A DNA stretch of 64,000 bases from Haloarcula taiwanensis (GTDB lineage Archaea > Halobacteriota > Halobacteria > Halobacteriales > Haloarculaceae): the NCBI GenBank assembly GCA_002844335.1, contig CP019154.1, forward strand, positions 682,001 through 746,000, in the 5' to 3' direction. Both the position numbers and the translations under genes were made by a program. The notes beneath the pieces are model-generated. The model made no database searches. It was not told the origin of the DNA and was given only the letters and a program-made list of their open reading frames with translations. Position 1 is the first letter of the stretch. Each line of letters begins with the position of its first letter. Positions 15,790-24,059 of the stretch are shown piece after piece.

Positions 15790-16368
15790 TTAGTTGTCGG
15801 ACTCGGCTTCCTCTGCCACATACTCGGTCAGAGTCATCTCACGACCAGCGTAGGTGTGATAGCCTGCGGAGACGCTGAGCACAATCGCGATCAGCGTGGC
15901 CCAGACCAGCGGTGGAATGACCGTGAACGGGTAGACGCCGACCCAGAGAATCGTCACGATTGCTAGACTGACCGCGCCGAGCGAGAGATAGTACTCGCGC
16001 CAGGGGAACTCGCTTCCCGGCACGATTTCGAGATAGACAGTGAGCTCCTCCGTGTGTGCTGTCTTTGAGATCGTCCCGTTCTCGTCGTCATAGTCGATGA
16101 TACCCGTCTCATGCATCCGCGGAAGATGAGACTGCTGTAACGTGGTGTAGACACGCTTCCGTTGGGCGCTCGTGACAGCCGTGTTCGGGCAGTCGTACTC
16201 CTGTGCCGCGACGTGTGACGCAAGGTCGCCGAGCTGTACTGGCCCGTCGTGTTCTCGTAGATACTGAAGCGTGTACCGACGCCGCTCATTCTGCAGTACG
16301 TCGAATATTTCGCCTTTTGAAAGATCGTCGTCCCCAGCGGAGTCCGACCGTTCTACCTGCTTGCTCAT
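15790..16368 (-). CDS. Membrane-anchored winged-helix protein (DUF7344 type) between two pilins
   Basis: 192 residues. The N-terminal half (about 18-112) is a winged-helix domain of the haloarchaeal DUF7344 type: IFDVLQNERRRYTLQYL, then a recognition region, then HLPRMHETGIIDYDD. Two transmembrane helices follow (about 128-146 and 150-170) and the C-terminal tail is acidic. A DNA-binding domain tethered to the membrane suggests sensing of surface state and control of nearby genes. It lies between two pilin genes in the same orientation. The ATG at 16368 is preferred over a GTG at 16392. Confidence 0.78.
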   Translation of the reverse strand: MSKQVERSDSAGDDDLSKGEIFDVLQNERRRYTLQYLREHDGPVQLGDLASHVAAQEYDCPNTAVTSAQRKRVYTTLQQSHLPRMHETGIIDYDDENGTISKTAHTEELTVYLEIVPGSEFPWREYYLSLGAVSLAIVTILWVGVYPFTVIPPLVWATLIAIVLSVSAGYHTYAGREMTLTEYVAEEAESDN

Positions 16369-16480
16369 ATTATTCTCTCCAGTCCCCACCACCCATCGCA
16401 GGGAATACAGCGAACATCAGGGTGTCCATCAATTATAAACTCACGGATTTCACTGCCGGAAAAAACGATATGTCGCGAGC

Positions 16481-16942
16481 TTATGCGTCAGGTCCGGATG
16501 CAGTGGCGAGTGTTGCGGAGTTGTCGCCGGTAGCCGACTCGTAGACGACGCTGAAGTCGTAGCTATCGCCAGAGACCATGACAGCGACTCTGTCACCTGC
16601 AACGACTTTGCTGTTACTGCTGGCGTTGGCACTCGGCCACTGCTGGTTATTGCTATCGATTTCATTAGTAGCAGCGCCGGATCCGAATCCGCTCCCTCTG
16701 AAGTAGAGGTTGCTTGCCTTGATCGAATCACCACCGTCGTGAGTTACCGTAACCTCGCCCTTATCTGAGTCGTAGTCCGTACTGAAGCTAGCCTGCGGTG
16801 CCGTGTTGCTGACCTGATCGCCCAGACCGAGGACGAATGTTGCGATAACGGCCGCGAGGATGACCGTAATTGCGACCATCAGGATGACCCCGATGACCGG
16901 CGACACAGCATCGTCGTCGTTGAAGAATCGTTTGAGTTCCAT
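16481..16942 (-). CDS. Type IV pilin (archaeal Pilin_N family), copy 2
   Basis: 153 residues with the same class III signal peptide and helix as copy 1 ([19 protein letters not shown], residues 9-27) followed by a polar Ser/Asn/Gly-rich beta domain. Both proteins end in GPDA. The N-terminal 40 residues are almost identical between copies, so this is a recent duplication or a region under recombination. ATG at 16942 is chosen; a start 21 bases upstream is less likely. A TATA-like element at 17011-17017 lies about 70 bases upstream, giving a moderate leader. Confidence 0.88.
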   Translation of the reverse strand: MELKRFFNDDDAVSPVIGVILMVAITVILAAVIATFVLGLGDQVSNTAPQASFSTDYDSDKGEVTVTHDGGDSIKASNLYFRGSGFGSGAATNEIDSNNQQWPSANASSNSKVVAGDRVAVMVSGDSYDFSVVYESATGDNSATLATASGPDA

Positions 16943-17010
16943 TGTCTTGTCCGCACGCATCAACAGGTTCCCCTGTTATGCCGTGCTTACCGAATCGTGG
17001 CTATGGAGCT

Positions 17011-17017
17011 ATATAAG
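17011..17017 (-). promoter_or_regulatory. TATA-like box upstream of pilin copy 2
   Basis: On the minus strand CTTATAT is the clearest TATA-like sequence in the AT-rich gap between the pilin and the Mrp operon end. It is 69-75 bases before the ATG, so a leader would be present. Confidence 0.4.
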
Positions 17018-17137
17018 TCTGCACCTGTATTATCAGAAACTGTAATTACCCTGTCTGTTAACAGCTATTCTTTGGGTGTTTGAAACCAGATACGGCCGAT
17101 CTAGTACGCAATTATCGCAGAAGATGTTTTTGAATCT

Positions 17138-18922
17138 TCATGAAAGGGCCAGCAGCGCTACCGTAACGAATACTGCAAGAATGAGGATGCTGAGTCCGAT
17201 GCCGGCCCGCATCGGATGCACGAGACTATCGTCGTCACGGAGCCGCTGAATAACGTCGTCCGGGGAAGTCACTGTCTGCGTGACGATGCTCGTGGCCCGA
17301 ACCACTACGCGGTCTACGGCGGCGTACAGTTCGGTCACTCCAACAACGAGACCACGAGACCCGTAGAAGATAGCCGGGTTGTACAGCGAATCGACGTCCG
17401 GGACCCGTCCGAGCTTCGAGAGGGGCTTCTTTGTCACCGCGAAGCCGATCAGCCCGAGGACAGCGAGCACGACTCCCTCGATGAGATGGGGAATAGTGTA
17501 GGTCTTGTAGACGTGGTCGACGACTGCTCCGCTCGTCACGTCGAACGGAAGGATGGTGAACAGTGCCGTGTCGTACACACCGTAGATGATACAGAGCGCG
17601 GCTACGGACACCATTGCGACGCTCTGCAGACGGTTCGCGTCCGGGACGCTGCTGTCGTACTCGCCGTGGAAGAACGCGTAGTAGCCGAACTTGATGAACG
17701 ACATGAATGTGCCGACGCCGCCCAGCAGCAGCATCCACTCGAGCGTATAGAACTCACCCACCGGGAGCGGTCCTTTGCTGAAAGTATAGTGGCTCCCGGA
17801 GATGATAATCCCTTTGCTGACGAACCCGTTGAAGCCGGGGAAGCCAGCGATAGATAGCGCAGCGACGGAGAATGCACCTGCCGTGATTGGCATCTCTCGC
17901 CAGAGACCGCCGAGTTTCTTCAGGCTCTCCGTCCCGGTCCGGTAAATAACAACACCGGCGGTCATGAACAGCAGGCCCTTGTAGAGGATGTGGTTGAACA
18001 CGTGGGCGAACGCGCCAGCCTGAGCCAGTGACGACCCGATCCCGACGCCGGCGACCATGTACCCGACCTGCGACTGGATGTGATACGAGAGGAGCCGCCG
18101 CATATCGTTCTGGAACAGTGCGAACAGCGCGCCGAAGATAGCCATCCCGCCGCCCATGTACGCGATGGCTTCGTGGCCGTTGGGGAACGCGCGGTACATC
18201 CCGTAGACGCCGGTCTTGGTTGTGAACACACAGAGGAAAACGCTAGCGGCGATGTGCGGGCGCGGATAGGTGTCTGGTAGCCACGCGTGCAGGCCAATGA
18301 AGCCGACGTTGACGCCGATACCGATGGCTGCGAGCGCGGCGGCCAGTCCGGACGTGATGCCGGCCGTTTCCGGACCGCCCGGCACTGACGCGAACAGGAA
18401 CGTCTCCACCGCGACGTAGTGCCGGAGGATAGCGGCCATCAACAGCGTGCCGCCAAGTCCGTGTAGCAGGGCGTACCGGAAGCCGGCCCGGACCGCCCTG
18501 CCGCCGTAATGCCACACCAGCAGCGTACTGGTGATGGCCATCAGCTCCCAGAAGAAGATGAGTGTCAGCCAGTCGCCGGCGAAGACGGCTCCAAAGCTGG
18601 TCGCGACGTACGAGAGCGCGTACCCCGTCTGTGTCGTGTCCGCCTCGCTGGCGTAGGAGTAGAGTACAGCAACCGCGGCGATGAGCCCGAAGATGATCCC
18701 CATCAGCCGCGAGAACGGGTCGACGTTCAGCAGGACGGCTTCGAACCCGAGGAAGCTGTCTACATGGAGATGTGCACCTTCAGGGACCATGACCGCCCAC
18801 GGCACCGCGAGCGCTGGTACGAGCGCACCGACCGCGTGACCGGCACGCCGCGGGAGTCGGGACACGACGATTGCCAGCGCCAGTAGGACGACGACTGGCG
18901 GAACCGCTGTAAGCATCGACAT
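17138..18922 (-). CDS. Mrp-type antiporter, D-type (NuoL/M/N-like) subunit, third copy
   Basis: 594 residues with about 14-16 transmembrane helices, homologous to proton-pumping subunits of complex I and to MnhD. The conserved membrane glutamate of the family is present in FFWELMAITSTLLVWH, and the second half-channel carries lysine/histidine helices (NDMRRLLSYHIQSQVGYM). The function is ion translocation within the Mrp cation/H+ antiporter. It is the last gene of the nine-gene operon. The start overlaps the previous stop (TGATG). In length it resembles MnhA's N-terminal part, but no DUF4040 tail is attached, since that is a separate gene here. Confidence 0.88.
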   Translation of the reverse strand: MSMLTAVPPVVVLLALAIVVSRLPRRAGHAVGALVPALAVPWAVMVPEGAHLHVDSFLGFEAVLLNVDPFSRLMGIIFGLIAAVAVLYSYASEADTTQTGYALSYVATSFGAVFAGDWLTLIFFWELMAITSTLLVWHYGGRAVRAGFRYALLHGLGGTLLMAAILRHYVAVETFLFASVPGGPETAGITSGLAAALAAIGIGVNVGFIGLHAWLPDTYPRPHIAASVFLCVFTTKTGVYGMYRAFPNGHEAIAYMGGGMAIFGALFALFQNDMRRLLSYHIQSQVGYMVAGVGIGSSLAQAGAFAHVFNHILYKGLLFMTAGVVIYRTGTESLKKLGGLWREMPITAGAFSVAALSIAGFPGFNGFVSKGIIISGSHYTFSKGPLPVGEFYTLEWMLLLGGVGTFMSFIKFGYYAFFHGEYDSSVPDANRLQSVAMVSVAALCIIYGVYDTALFTILPFDVTSGAVVDHVYKTYTIPHLIEGVVLAVLGLIGFAVTKKPLSKLGRVPDVDSLYNPAIFYGSRGLVVGVTELYAAVDRVVVRATSIVTQTVTSPDDVIQRLRDDDSLVHPMRAGIGLSILILAVFVTVALLALS

Positions 18923-20616
18923 CAGGCCATCACCCCCGGAAGATTACCGACGATGGTGTCGACGATCCGCAGGAAGACAGCGGTGTACGGCACTGTCCCC
19001 AGCAGGAGCGACAGCGTGGCCGCAGTGAGAATTGGCCCGAGCATAAACCACGTACTCTCGCCGCCGCGCCAGCCACGGTCGTCCCAGCCCCCTGCGGGGG
19101 GGCCGCCGTGATGTTCGTGCTCCTCGTCGTGTTTCCCGAGGTGGTCAACGTGTTCCGGCTTCGGCACCTCGTCCTCGTCGGAGTGACCGCCGGTAGCGTC
19201 CGAGTCGTGGTCCTCACCGCCGTCGGCCCGAATCTCGTCTCGTCCGCCGAATGGTCCCTCGATGAGTGGCTTCTCGTCGTGGCTCTCCGGCGACTCGAAG
19301 TACGCCTGATAGACGATGGGCCAGAAGTACGCGATGTTGAGGACGCCCGAGACCAGCAACGCAGCGGCGAATACGAGCCCACCGCTTTCGAGACTCAGCG
19401 CACCGATGACGAGATACCACTTGCTGACGAAGCCAGCGACCAGCGGAATCCCGGCCATCCCGGCCGCGGCGACGGCGAAGGCGGCCATCGTCAGCGGCAT
19501 CCGCTTCCCGATTCCGGCCATGTCGCTGATGTCGTCGGTGTGGGTCTCGACGTGAATCGCGCCAGCACAGAAGAACAGGGTGAGTTTCATGAACGCGTGG
19601 GCGGGGATGTGAAGCAGTCCACCGGTCAGCGCCTGTCCGTGGAGCAGCCCCAGTCCCAGCACGATATACGATAGCTGGCTGATCGTCGAGTACGCCAGCC
19701 GGCGCTTGAGGTTGTCCTGCCTGAGTGCGATGATACTCGCTGTCAGGAGAGTAAAGGCCGCAATCGCGGCGAGCGGGAGGCCGACGCCGAGTTGCTCCAT
19801 CGTCCCGGTTCCGTACACGTCCAGCACCACGCGAGCGATGCCGAACACACCGCTCTTGACGACTGCGACGGCGTGGAGCAGACCCGACACCGGCGTCGGC
19901 GCGACCATCGCGTCCGGGAGCCAGGAGTGCATCGGCATCAGGGCAGCCTTGACGCCGAAGCCGGCCGCCAACAGGGCGAACGCCGCCCGTGCCAGCGTCG
20001 GGTCGGCTGTCGCGAGACCTTCGAGCCCGCCCGGCGTGAACGCGGTCGTCCCAGCGAGGACGAACACGAGGACAGTCCCACCGAGGACTGCGACCCCACC
20101 GCCGAAGGTATACGCGAGGTACTTCCGGCCGGCGGCGCGGGCCTCGTCGGTCTCGTCGTGGGTGACGAGCGGGTACGTCGACACCGTCAGTAGCTCGTAG
20201 CAGACGAACAGTGTCAGCAGGTTCGACGCGAACGCGACGCCGACCGCCGATGCGAGACTGGCGGCGAACGAGGCGAAATAGCGCGTCTGGGCGTGTTCGT
20301 CCAGCCCGCGCATGTAACCGATGCTGTAGAAGCTCGTGACGATCCACAGCAGGCTCGCAAGCAGGCCAAAGAGCAGCCCAAGCGGATCGACGGTGAACGC
20401 CAGTTCAATACCAGTGGCGAACTGTCCGATGACGAATTCGTACTCCGTTCCGCTCAGGACGCCGGGGACCATGCTCGCAATGATCGCGAACTTCGCAAAC
20501 GCGACGGTCAGGGTCACCCCCTCTCGCAGATTCGGCCGTCGTTTGAGCGAGAGAATCACGGGGATAGCCACCGCCGAGACGAGGATTGCCAGGATTGGGC
20601 GTAGCGACTCAGTCAT
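18922..20616 (-). CDS. Mrp-type antiporter, D-type subunit, second copy, with His/Asp-rich loop
   Basis: 564 residues of the NuoL/M/N family with the key glutamate in CYELLTVSTYPLV. ATG at 20616 is used; an open frame upstream continues for 100 codons but has no family similarity and is antisense shadow. A hydrophilic insertion of about 75 residues (about 440-515) between late helices is rich in His, Asp, Glu and Gly (for example KHDEEHEHHGG). Such a loop is unusual for MnhD and may bind metal or just be a halophilic extension. It overlaps the next gene upstream by ATGA. Confidence 0.87.
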   Translation of the reverse strand: MTESLRPILAILVSAVAIPVILSLKRRPNLREGVTLTVAFAKFAIIASMVPGVLSGTEYEFVIGQFATGIELAFTVDPLGLLFGLLASLLWIVTSFYSIGYMRGLDEHAQTRYFASFAASLASAVGVAFASNLLTLFVCYELLTVSTYPLVTHDETDEARAAGRKYLAYTFGGGVAVLGGTVLVFVLAGTTAFTPGGLEGLATADPTLARAAFALLAAGFGVKAALMPMHSWLPDAMVAPTPVSGLLHAVAVVKSGVFGIARVVLDVYGTGTMEQLGVGLPLAAIAAFTLLTASIIALRQDNLKRRLAYSTISQLSYIVLGLGLLHGQALTGGLLHIPAHAFMKLTLFFCAGAIHVETHTDDISDMAGIGKRMPLTMAAFAVAAAGMAGIPLVAGFVSKWYLVIGALSLESGGLVFAAALLVSGVLNIAYFWPIVYQAYFESPESHDEKPLIEGPFGGRDEIRADGGEDHDSDATGGHSDEDEVPKPEHVDHLGKHDEEHEHHGGPPAGGWDDRGWRGGESTWFMLGPILTAATLSLLLGTVPYTAVFLRIVDTIVGNLPGVMA

Positions 20617-22106
20617 TGGTTTAGAAGGGGTGGAAGCGTTTCTTCGAGCACTCTCTGCAACTCCGGTACGGCTGCGGTCAGCGCGACTGCGAGTGCGGCC
20701 GCGACGACGACGACGGCGATCATCCCGAACGAGACCGCCTGTCCGCTCCCGTCTGTGACGGGTGCCTCGTCGGGTTCCGCGTGGATGGTCGGCTCGGCGA
20801 AGTAGAGCCGCTCGACGAGGCGGGCGAAGTACGCCAGCGTCAGGAGCGTACTCGCGAGCAAGACGGCCACGACGGGCCAGTTCTCGGCGTTGACCGCGCC
20901 GAGGACGATGTACCACTTGCCGACGAAACCGACTGCTGGCGGAACGCCGACCATCGCCAGCGAAAGCACGGCGAAGGCAAACGCCGAAACCGGGACGCGG
21001 CTCCCCATCCCGGCGTAGCCGTTCACCGTCGTCGCACCCGTCTTGCGCTCGATAATGCCCGTCGCAGCGAACAATCCACCCTTCATCACTGCGTGGCCGA
21101 GCAGGTGGACAGTCGCGCCGACGACGGCCAGCGGGGTGGCGATGGCGAACCCGGCGACGACGAGGCCGAACTGTGACACTGAGGAGTACGCCAGCATCCG
21201 CTGAACGCTGTCCTGCGAGACGGCGAGCGCGCTCCCCGCGATGATGCTCACGCAGGCCAGCCCGACCAGCGCCCAGCGAGCGACGGGCACAGCCGTCAGG
21301 AACTCAACAGTGAACACAGAGAACAGCAGGCGGGCGAGCGCGTACGCCGAGACCGTCGAGACGAGCGCGGAGATGAACGCACTCACCGTGTCCGGCGCGT
21401 TCGCGTAGGCGTCGGGCTGCCAGGTGTGCAAGGGGAACAGGGCGACTTTCACCGTCAGTCCGCCGACCATCAGCCCGAACCCGGTCAGGACGAGCGTCGA
21501 GTCGTACGCCGCCATCTCCCCGAGCTTCGCCGCAAGGTCGGCCATGTTGAGCGTGCCTGTCGCCGCGAGCAGGTAGCCGATGCCAAGCAGGTACAGTGAG
21601 GCCCCGACGGTCCCGATGATGAGGTATTTCAGCGCCGCGACGGCGGCACTGGCGTCCCGGCCGCTCGCCACGAGGCCGTACGCCGCAAGCCCCGTGATTT
21701 CGAGGAACACGTAGAGATTGAACACGTCGCCAGTGACCGTCATGCCCGTCAGGCCGGCGACCAGAAGCAGGTACAGGCCGTAGAAGGGACCCGAATGTGG
21801 GCCGGCCTGTCGAGCGTACGCGAGCACGCCCAGTGACACGACGGCCACGAGCACGGCGACGGCCCCTGAGAGGCCGTCGACGACGAGTTCGATACCGTAC
21901 GGGGCGGCGAAACCACCGACCGCGTAGGACACAGTCCCGCTCGTGCTGACAGTCCACGCGAGCAGTCCGGCCAGGCCGGCCTGGACGACGAGCGTCAGCG
22001 TCGCGACTGGCCACCCTGCCCGCTCGCTGACAAGGCTAGCGACCAAAGGTATCGCGCCGCCGACGATGGGCAGGACCACCAGCAACACAGGGATTTGTTC
22101 AATCAT
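20613..22106 (-). CDS. mnhD: Mrp-type antiporter, D-type subunit, first copy
   Basis: 497 residues, typical of MnhD/MrpD, with about 14 helices. The conserved glutamate of helix 5 is in YVFLEITGLAAYGLV, and the second channel carries LAYSSVSQFGLV. It is the copy adjacent to mnhC, as in canonical mrp operons, and so is the best candidate for the true MnhD. Start ATG at 22106 lies within the mnhC end (8-base overlap). A membrane proton/sodium channel subunit. Confidence 0.9.
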   Translation of the reverse strand: MIEQIPVLLVVLPIVGGAIPLVASLVSERAGWPVATLTLVVQAGLAGLLAWTVSTSGTVSYAVGGFAAPYGIELVVDGLSGAVAVLVAVVSLGVLAYARQAGPHSGPFYGLYLLLVAGLTGMTVTGDVFNLYVFLEITGLAAYGLVASGRDASAAVAALKYLIIGTVGASLYLLGIGYLLAATGTLNMADLAAKLGEMAAYDSTLVLTGFGLMVGGLTVKVALFPLHTWQPDAYANAPDTVSAFISALVSTVSAYALARLLFSVFTVEFLTAVPVARWALVGLACVSIIAGSALAVSQDSVQRMLAYSSVSQFGLVVAGFAIATPLAVVGATVHLLGHAVMKGGLFAATGIIERKTGATTVNGYAGMGSRVPVSAFAFAVLSLAMVGVPPAVGFVGKWYIVLGAVNAENWPVVAVLLASTLLTLAYFARLVERLYFAEPTIHAEPDEAPVTDGSGQAVSFGMIAVVVVAAALAVALTAAVPELQRVLEETLPPLLNQ

Positions 22107-22455
22107 AGTAGAGCTGTTTGAGTTTGTCTTCGTCCAGCGTGCCGTACTCGGCGTAGATGCGGATAATGAGCGCAAGCGCCACCGCGGTCAGGCTCACCCC
22201 GACGACGATAGCGGTCAGAATGAGCACGTGCGGGAGCGGGCTGACGTAGGGGCCACCACCATCCTTGATAATTGGCGGGTTCCCGCCGGCCCGGAACGCG
22301 AGCGTGATGAAAAACAGGAAAATGCCTGTCTGGAAGATATTCATCCCGATGATCTTCTTTACTAGGTTCCGAGACTCAATGAGCATATACAGGCCGATGC
22401 CAAGCAGCAGCATCACCGCGAAGTAGTTGTAATGTGAGTTCAGCAGTTCAAACAT
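22099..22455 (-). CDS. mnhC: Mrp antiporter subunit C (NuoK-like)
   Basis: 118 residues with three transmembrane helices (about 12-30, 38-55, 76-100), homologous to NuoK and MnhC. The signature GIGLYMLIESRNLVKKIIG matches the family start of helix 1 to helix 2. It overlaps mnhD by 8 bases and mnhB by 1 base. It is one of the small membrane subunits required for Mrp assembly. Confidence 0.92.
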   Translation of the reverse strand: MFELLNSHYNYFAVMLLLGIGLYMLIESRNLVKKIIGMNIFQTGIFLFFITLAFRAGGNPPIIKDGGGPYVSPLPHVLILTAIVVGVSLTAVALALIIRIYAEYGTLDEDKLKQLYYD

Positions 22456-22928
22456 CAGCTCTCATCCTCCGGTGAATCGACGGCGTGGCCGAATCCCGCC
22501 GCGAGCAGGAAAAAGAGGCCGATGGCAACGCTGGCGACGATACCACCGATGGCCAGTTCGACAAGCTCGATGGCGTAGGCGACCACATGCGAGATGAACT
22601 GCTCGTACAGGTGATACTCGAGGAAGTTCCCGCCCAGAACTATCGTTCCCAGCCCGATGGCTGCGAACGTGAGCACACCACCGGACGCGAGCGCGGCAAC
22701 GACGCGAACGTCGAGCCACTCTCGAGCCGCGTCAATACCGTAGGCGAAGGCGAGCATCATCACGACCGACCCGGCGATGACTCCGCCCTGGAAGCCGCCG
22801 CCGGGGGAGTTCGCCCCGTGGAACATCACGAACAGAGCGAAGGTGAGTACGAACGGCGCGACGACCCGCACCGTCGTCATGATGATGGTACTCTCGACGT
22901 AAAGCCCGGTACGCTCGTCGCTACTCAT
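22455..22928 (-). CDS. mnhB: Mrp antiporter subunit B (MnhB)
   Basis: 157 residues with four transmembrane helices and the MnhB signature HGANSPGGGFQGGVIAGS after helix 2. It forms part of the membrane arm of the antiporter. It starts inside the preceding gene's end (ATGA, 22925-22928). No anomaly. Confidence 0.93.
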   Translation of the reverse strand: MSSDERTGLYVESTIIMTTVRVVAPFVLTFALFVMFHGANSPGGGFQGGVIAGSVVMMLAFAYGIDAAREWLDVRVVAALASGGVLTFAAIGLGTIVLGGNFLEYHLYEQFISHVVAYAIELVELAIGGIVASVAIGLFFLLAAGFGHAVDSPEDES

Positions 22929-23470
22929 GCGAACACCTCCTGTCTGAGGACGGTCAGCGCCGCGACGCCGGCCGAAAAGACCACCACGGCCTCGCCCAGC
23001 GTGTCGAACCCACGGTAGGCCGCGAGCACTGCCGTCACACCGTTTTTCACTTCCGTGTCTTCGTAGGCGTTTTCGAGGTAGTACTGCGTTACGTCGCCGC
23101 TGACAACGGGGTTCGCAGCGCCATCCGCACCGACGGCAGGCAGCGACGGCACGGTCGCAACCATGACGATGACGAACGCGCCGACCAGCACGACGGTTCG
23201 AACGCTGATCGACTCGAACAGGCCGTTCTCCTGTGGCCGCACGGTGTTTGCCAGCGCCAGGATGAACAGTATCGTCATGATTCCGGCCCCGACAGCCGCT
23301 TCGGTCAGCCCCACGTCGGGGGCCTCAAGCATCACCCAGATAATGGAAATGCCGAGGCTGTAGGCAGCAAACGCCATCAGTGACGCCAGCACGTCACGGA
23401 GTACGGCCGCACCGATAGCACAGCCCAGCACGAACACCAGCAACAAGCCCTCGATGAGAGAGAGTGTCAT
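22925..23470 (-). CDS. Mrp-associated DUF4040 membrane protein (MbhD/MbhE-like, MnhA C-terminal equivalent)
   Basis: 181 residues, about five transmembrane helices. The N-terminal half (MTLSLIEGLLLVFVLGCAI... ending SLGISIIWVMLEAPDVGLTEAAVGAG) is the DUF4040 module, which in bacteria is the C-terminal part of MnhA or MbhD in membrane hydrogenases. The C-terminal half resembles MbhE. It therefore supplies the MnhA tail as a separate gene, the usual archaeal arrangement. It overlaps both neighbours by ATGA. Confidence 0.85.
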   Translation of the reverse strand: MTLSLIEGLLLVFVLGCAIGAAVLRDVLASLMAFAAYSLGISIIWVMLEAPDVGLTEAAVGAGIMTILFILALANTVRPQENGLFESISVRTVVLVGAFVIVMVATVPSLPAVGADGAANPVVSGDVTQYYLENAYEDTEVKNGVTAVLAAYRGFDTLGEAVVVFSAGVAALTVLRQEVFA

Positions 23471-23787
23471 GACTTCCCCTCCTCATCGCTGGTGGTCCAC
23501 GGCTCGATACCCTGGTCCTGTGCCGCCCGGGCGATAGCGTGGGCGGCGGTGGGGTTCGTCAGAAACATAAACACCAGCAGGAAGACGGCCTTGATAGTCG
23601 CGAGGTCGGTCTGAATCGCGAGCGCGGCGGCAGCAATACTGAGGACGGCTCCCAGCGTGTCGCTTTTCGATGCCGCGTGAGCGCGCGTGTACACGTCAGG
23701 CAGCCGCACGATTCCGATTGAGGCGACGCCGCCGAAGAACGCCCCGACAAGCGCGAGCGCGACAATCGCCCACTCTGTCGGCGTCAT
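23467..23787 (-). CDS. mnhG: Mrp antiporter subunit G
   Basis: 106 residues with three transmembrane helices and the MnhG signature GIVRLPDVYTRAHAASKSDTLG, which ends the first helix. The C-terminus is acidic. It is between mnhF and the DUF4040 gene with ATGA overlaps on each side. It is required for antiporter assembly in other species. Confidence 0.94.
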   Translation of the reverse strand: MTPTEWAIVALALVGAFFGGVASIGIVRLPDVYTRAHAASKSDTLGAVLSIAAAALAIQTDLATIKAVFLLVFMFLTNPTAAHAIARAAQDQGIEPWTTSDEEGKS

Positions 23788-24059
23788 AGCACACCTCCGT
23801 GCTCGACGTTGAACTTCGAGAACGCTATCGAGAGCAGGAAGTTCAGCAAGGCGTACACGAGCGCGATATCGAGGAACAGCGGCTTATCGAGCGCGCCGGA
23901 GACGAGCGCAATTGCGATGACGGTGTTCGTCCCCATCACGTTGACCGCGATAACTCTGTCGTGGTCTGTCGGCCCTGCGAACACACGGTACAGCGCCACG
24001 ATAGCGAACAGGACGAACGCGCCGGCGATAGCCAACAGTGCCGCTTCGAACTCAATCAT
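23784..24059 (-). CDS. mnhF: Mrp antiporter subunit F
   Basis: 91 residues and three transmembrane helices. The segment YRVFAGPTDHDRVIAVNVMGT is the MnhF signature. The ATG at 24059 is used; the open frame upstream is the shadow of mnhE. The start lies 8 bases inside the mnhE end and the stop overlaps mnhG. Confidence 0.94.
   Translation of the reverse strand: MIEFEAALLAIAGAFVLFAIVALYRVFAGPTDHDRVIAVNVMGTNTVIAIALVSGALDKPLFLDIALVYALLNFLLSIAFSKFNVEHGGVL

Noticed and set aside
20617..20916. 100-codon N-terminal extension of the second D-type antiporter subunit
   Set aside because: Arg-rich, no membrane helix, antisense or out-of-frame shadow of the first D-type subunit; the family starts at 20616.
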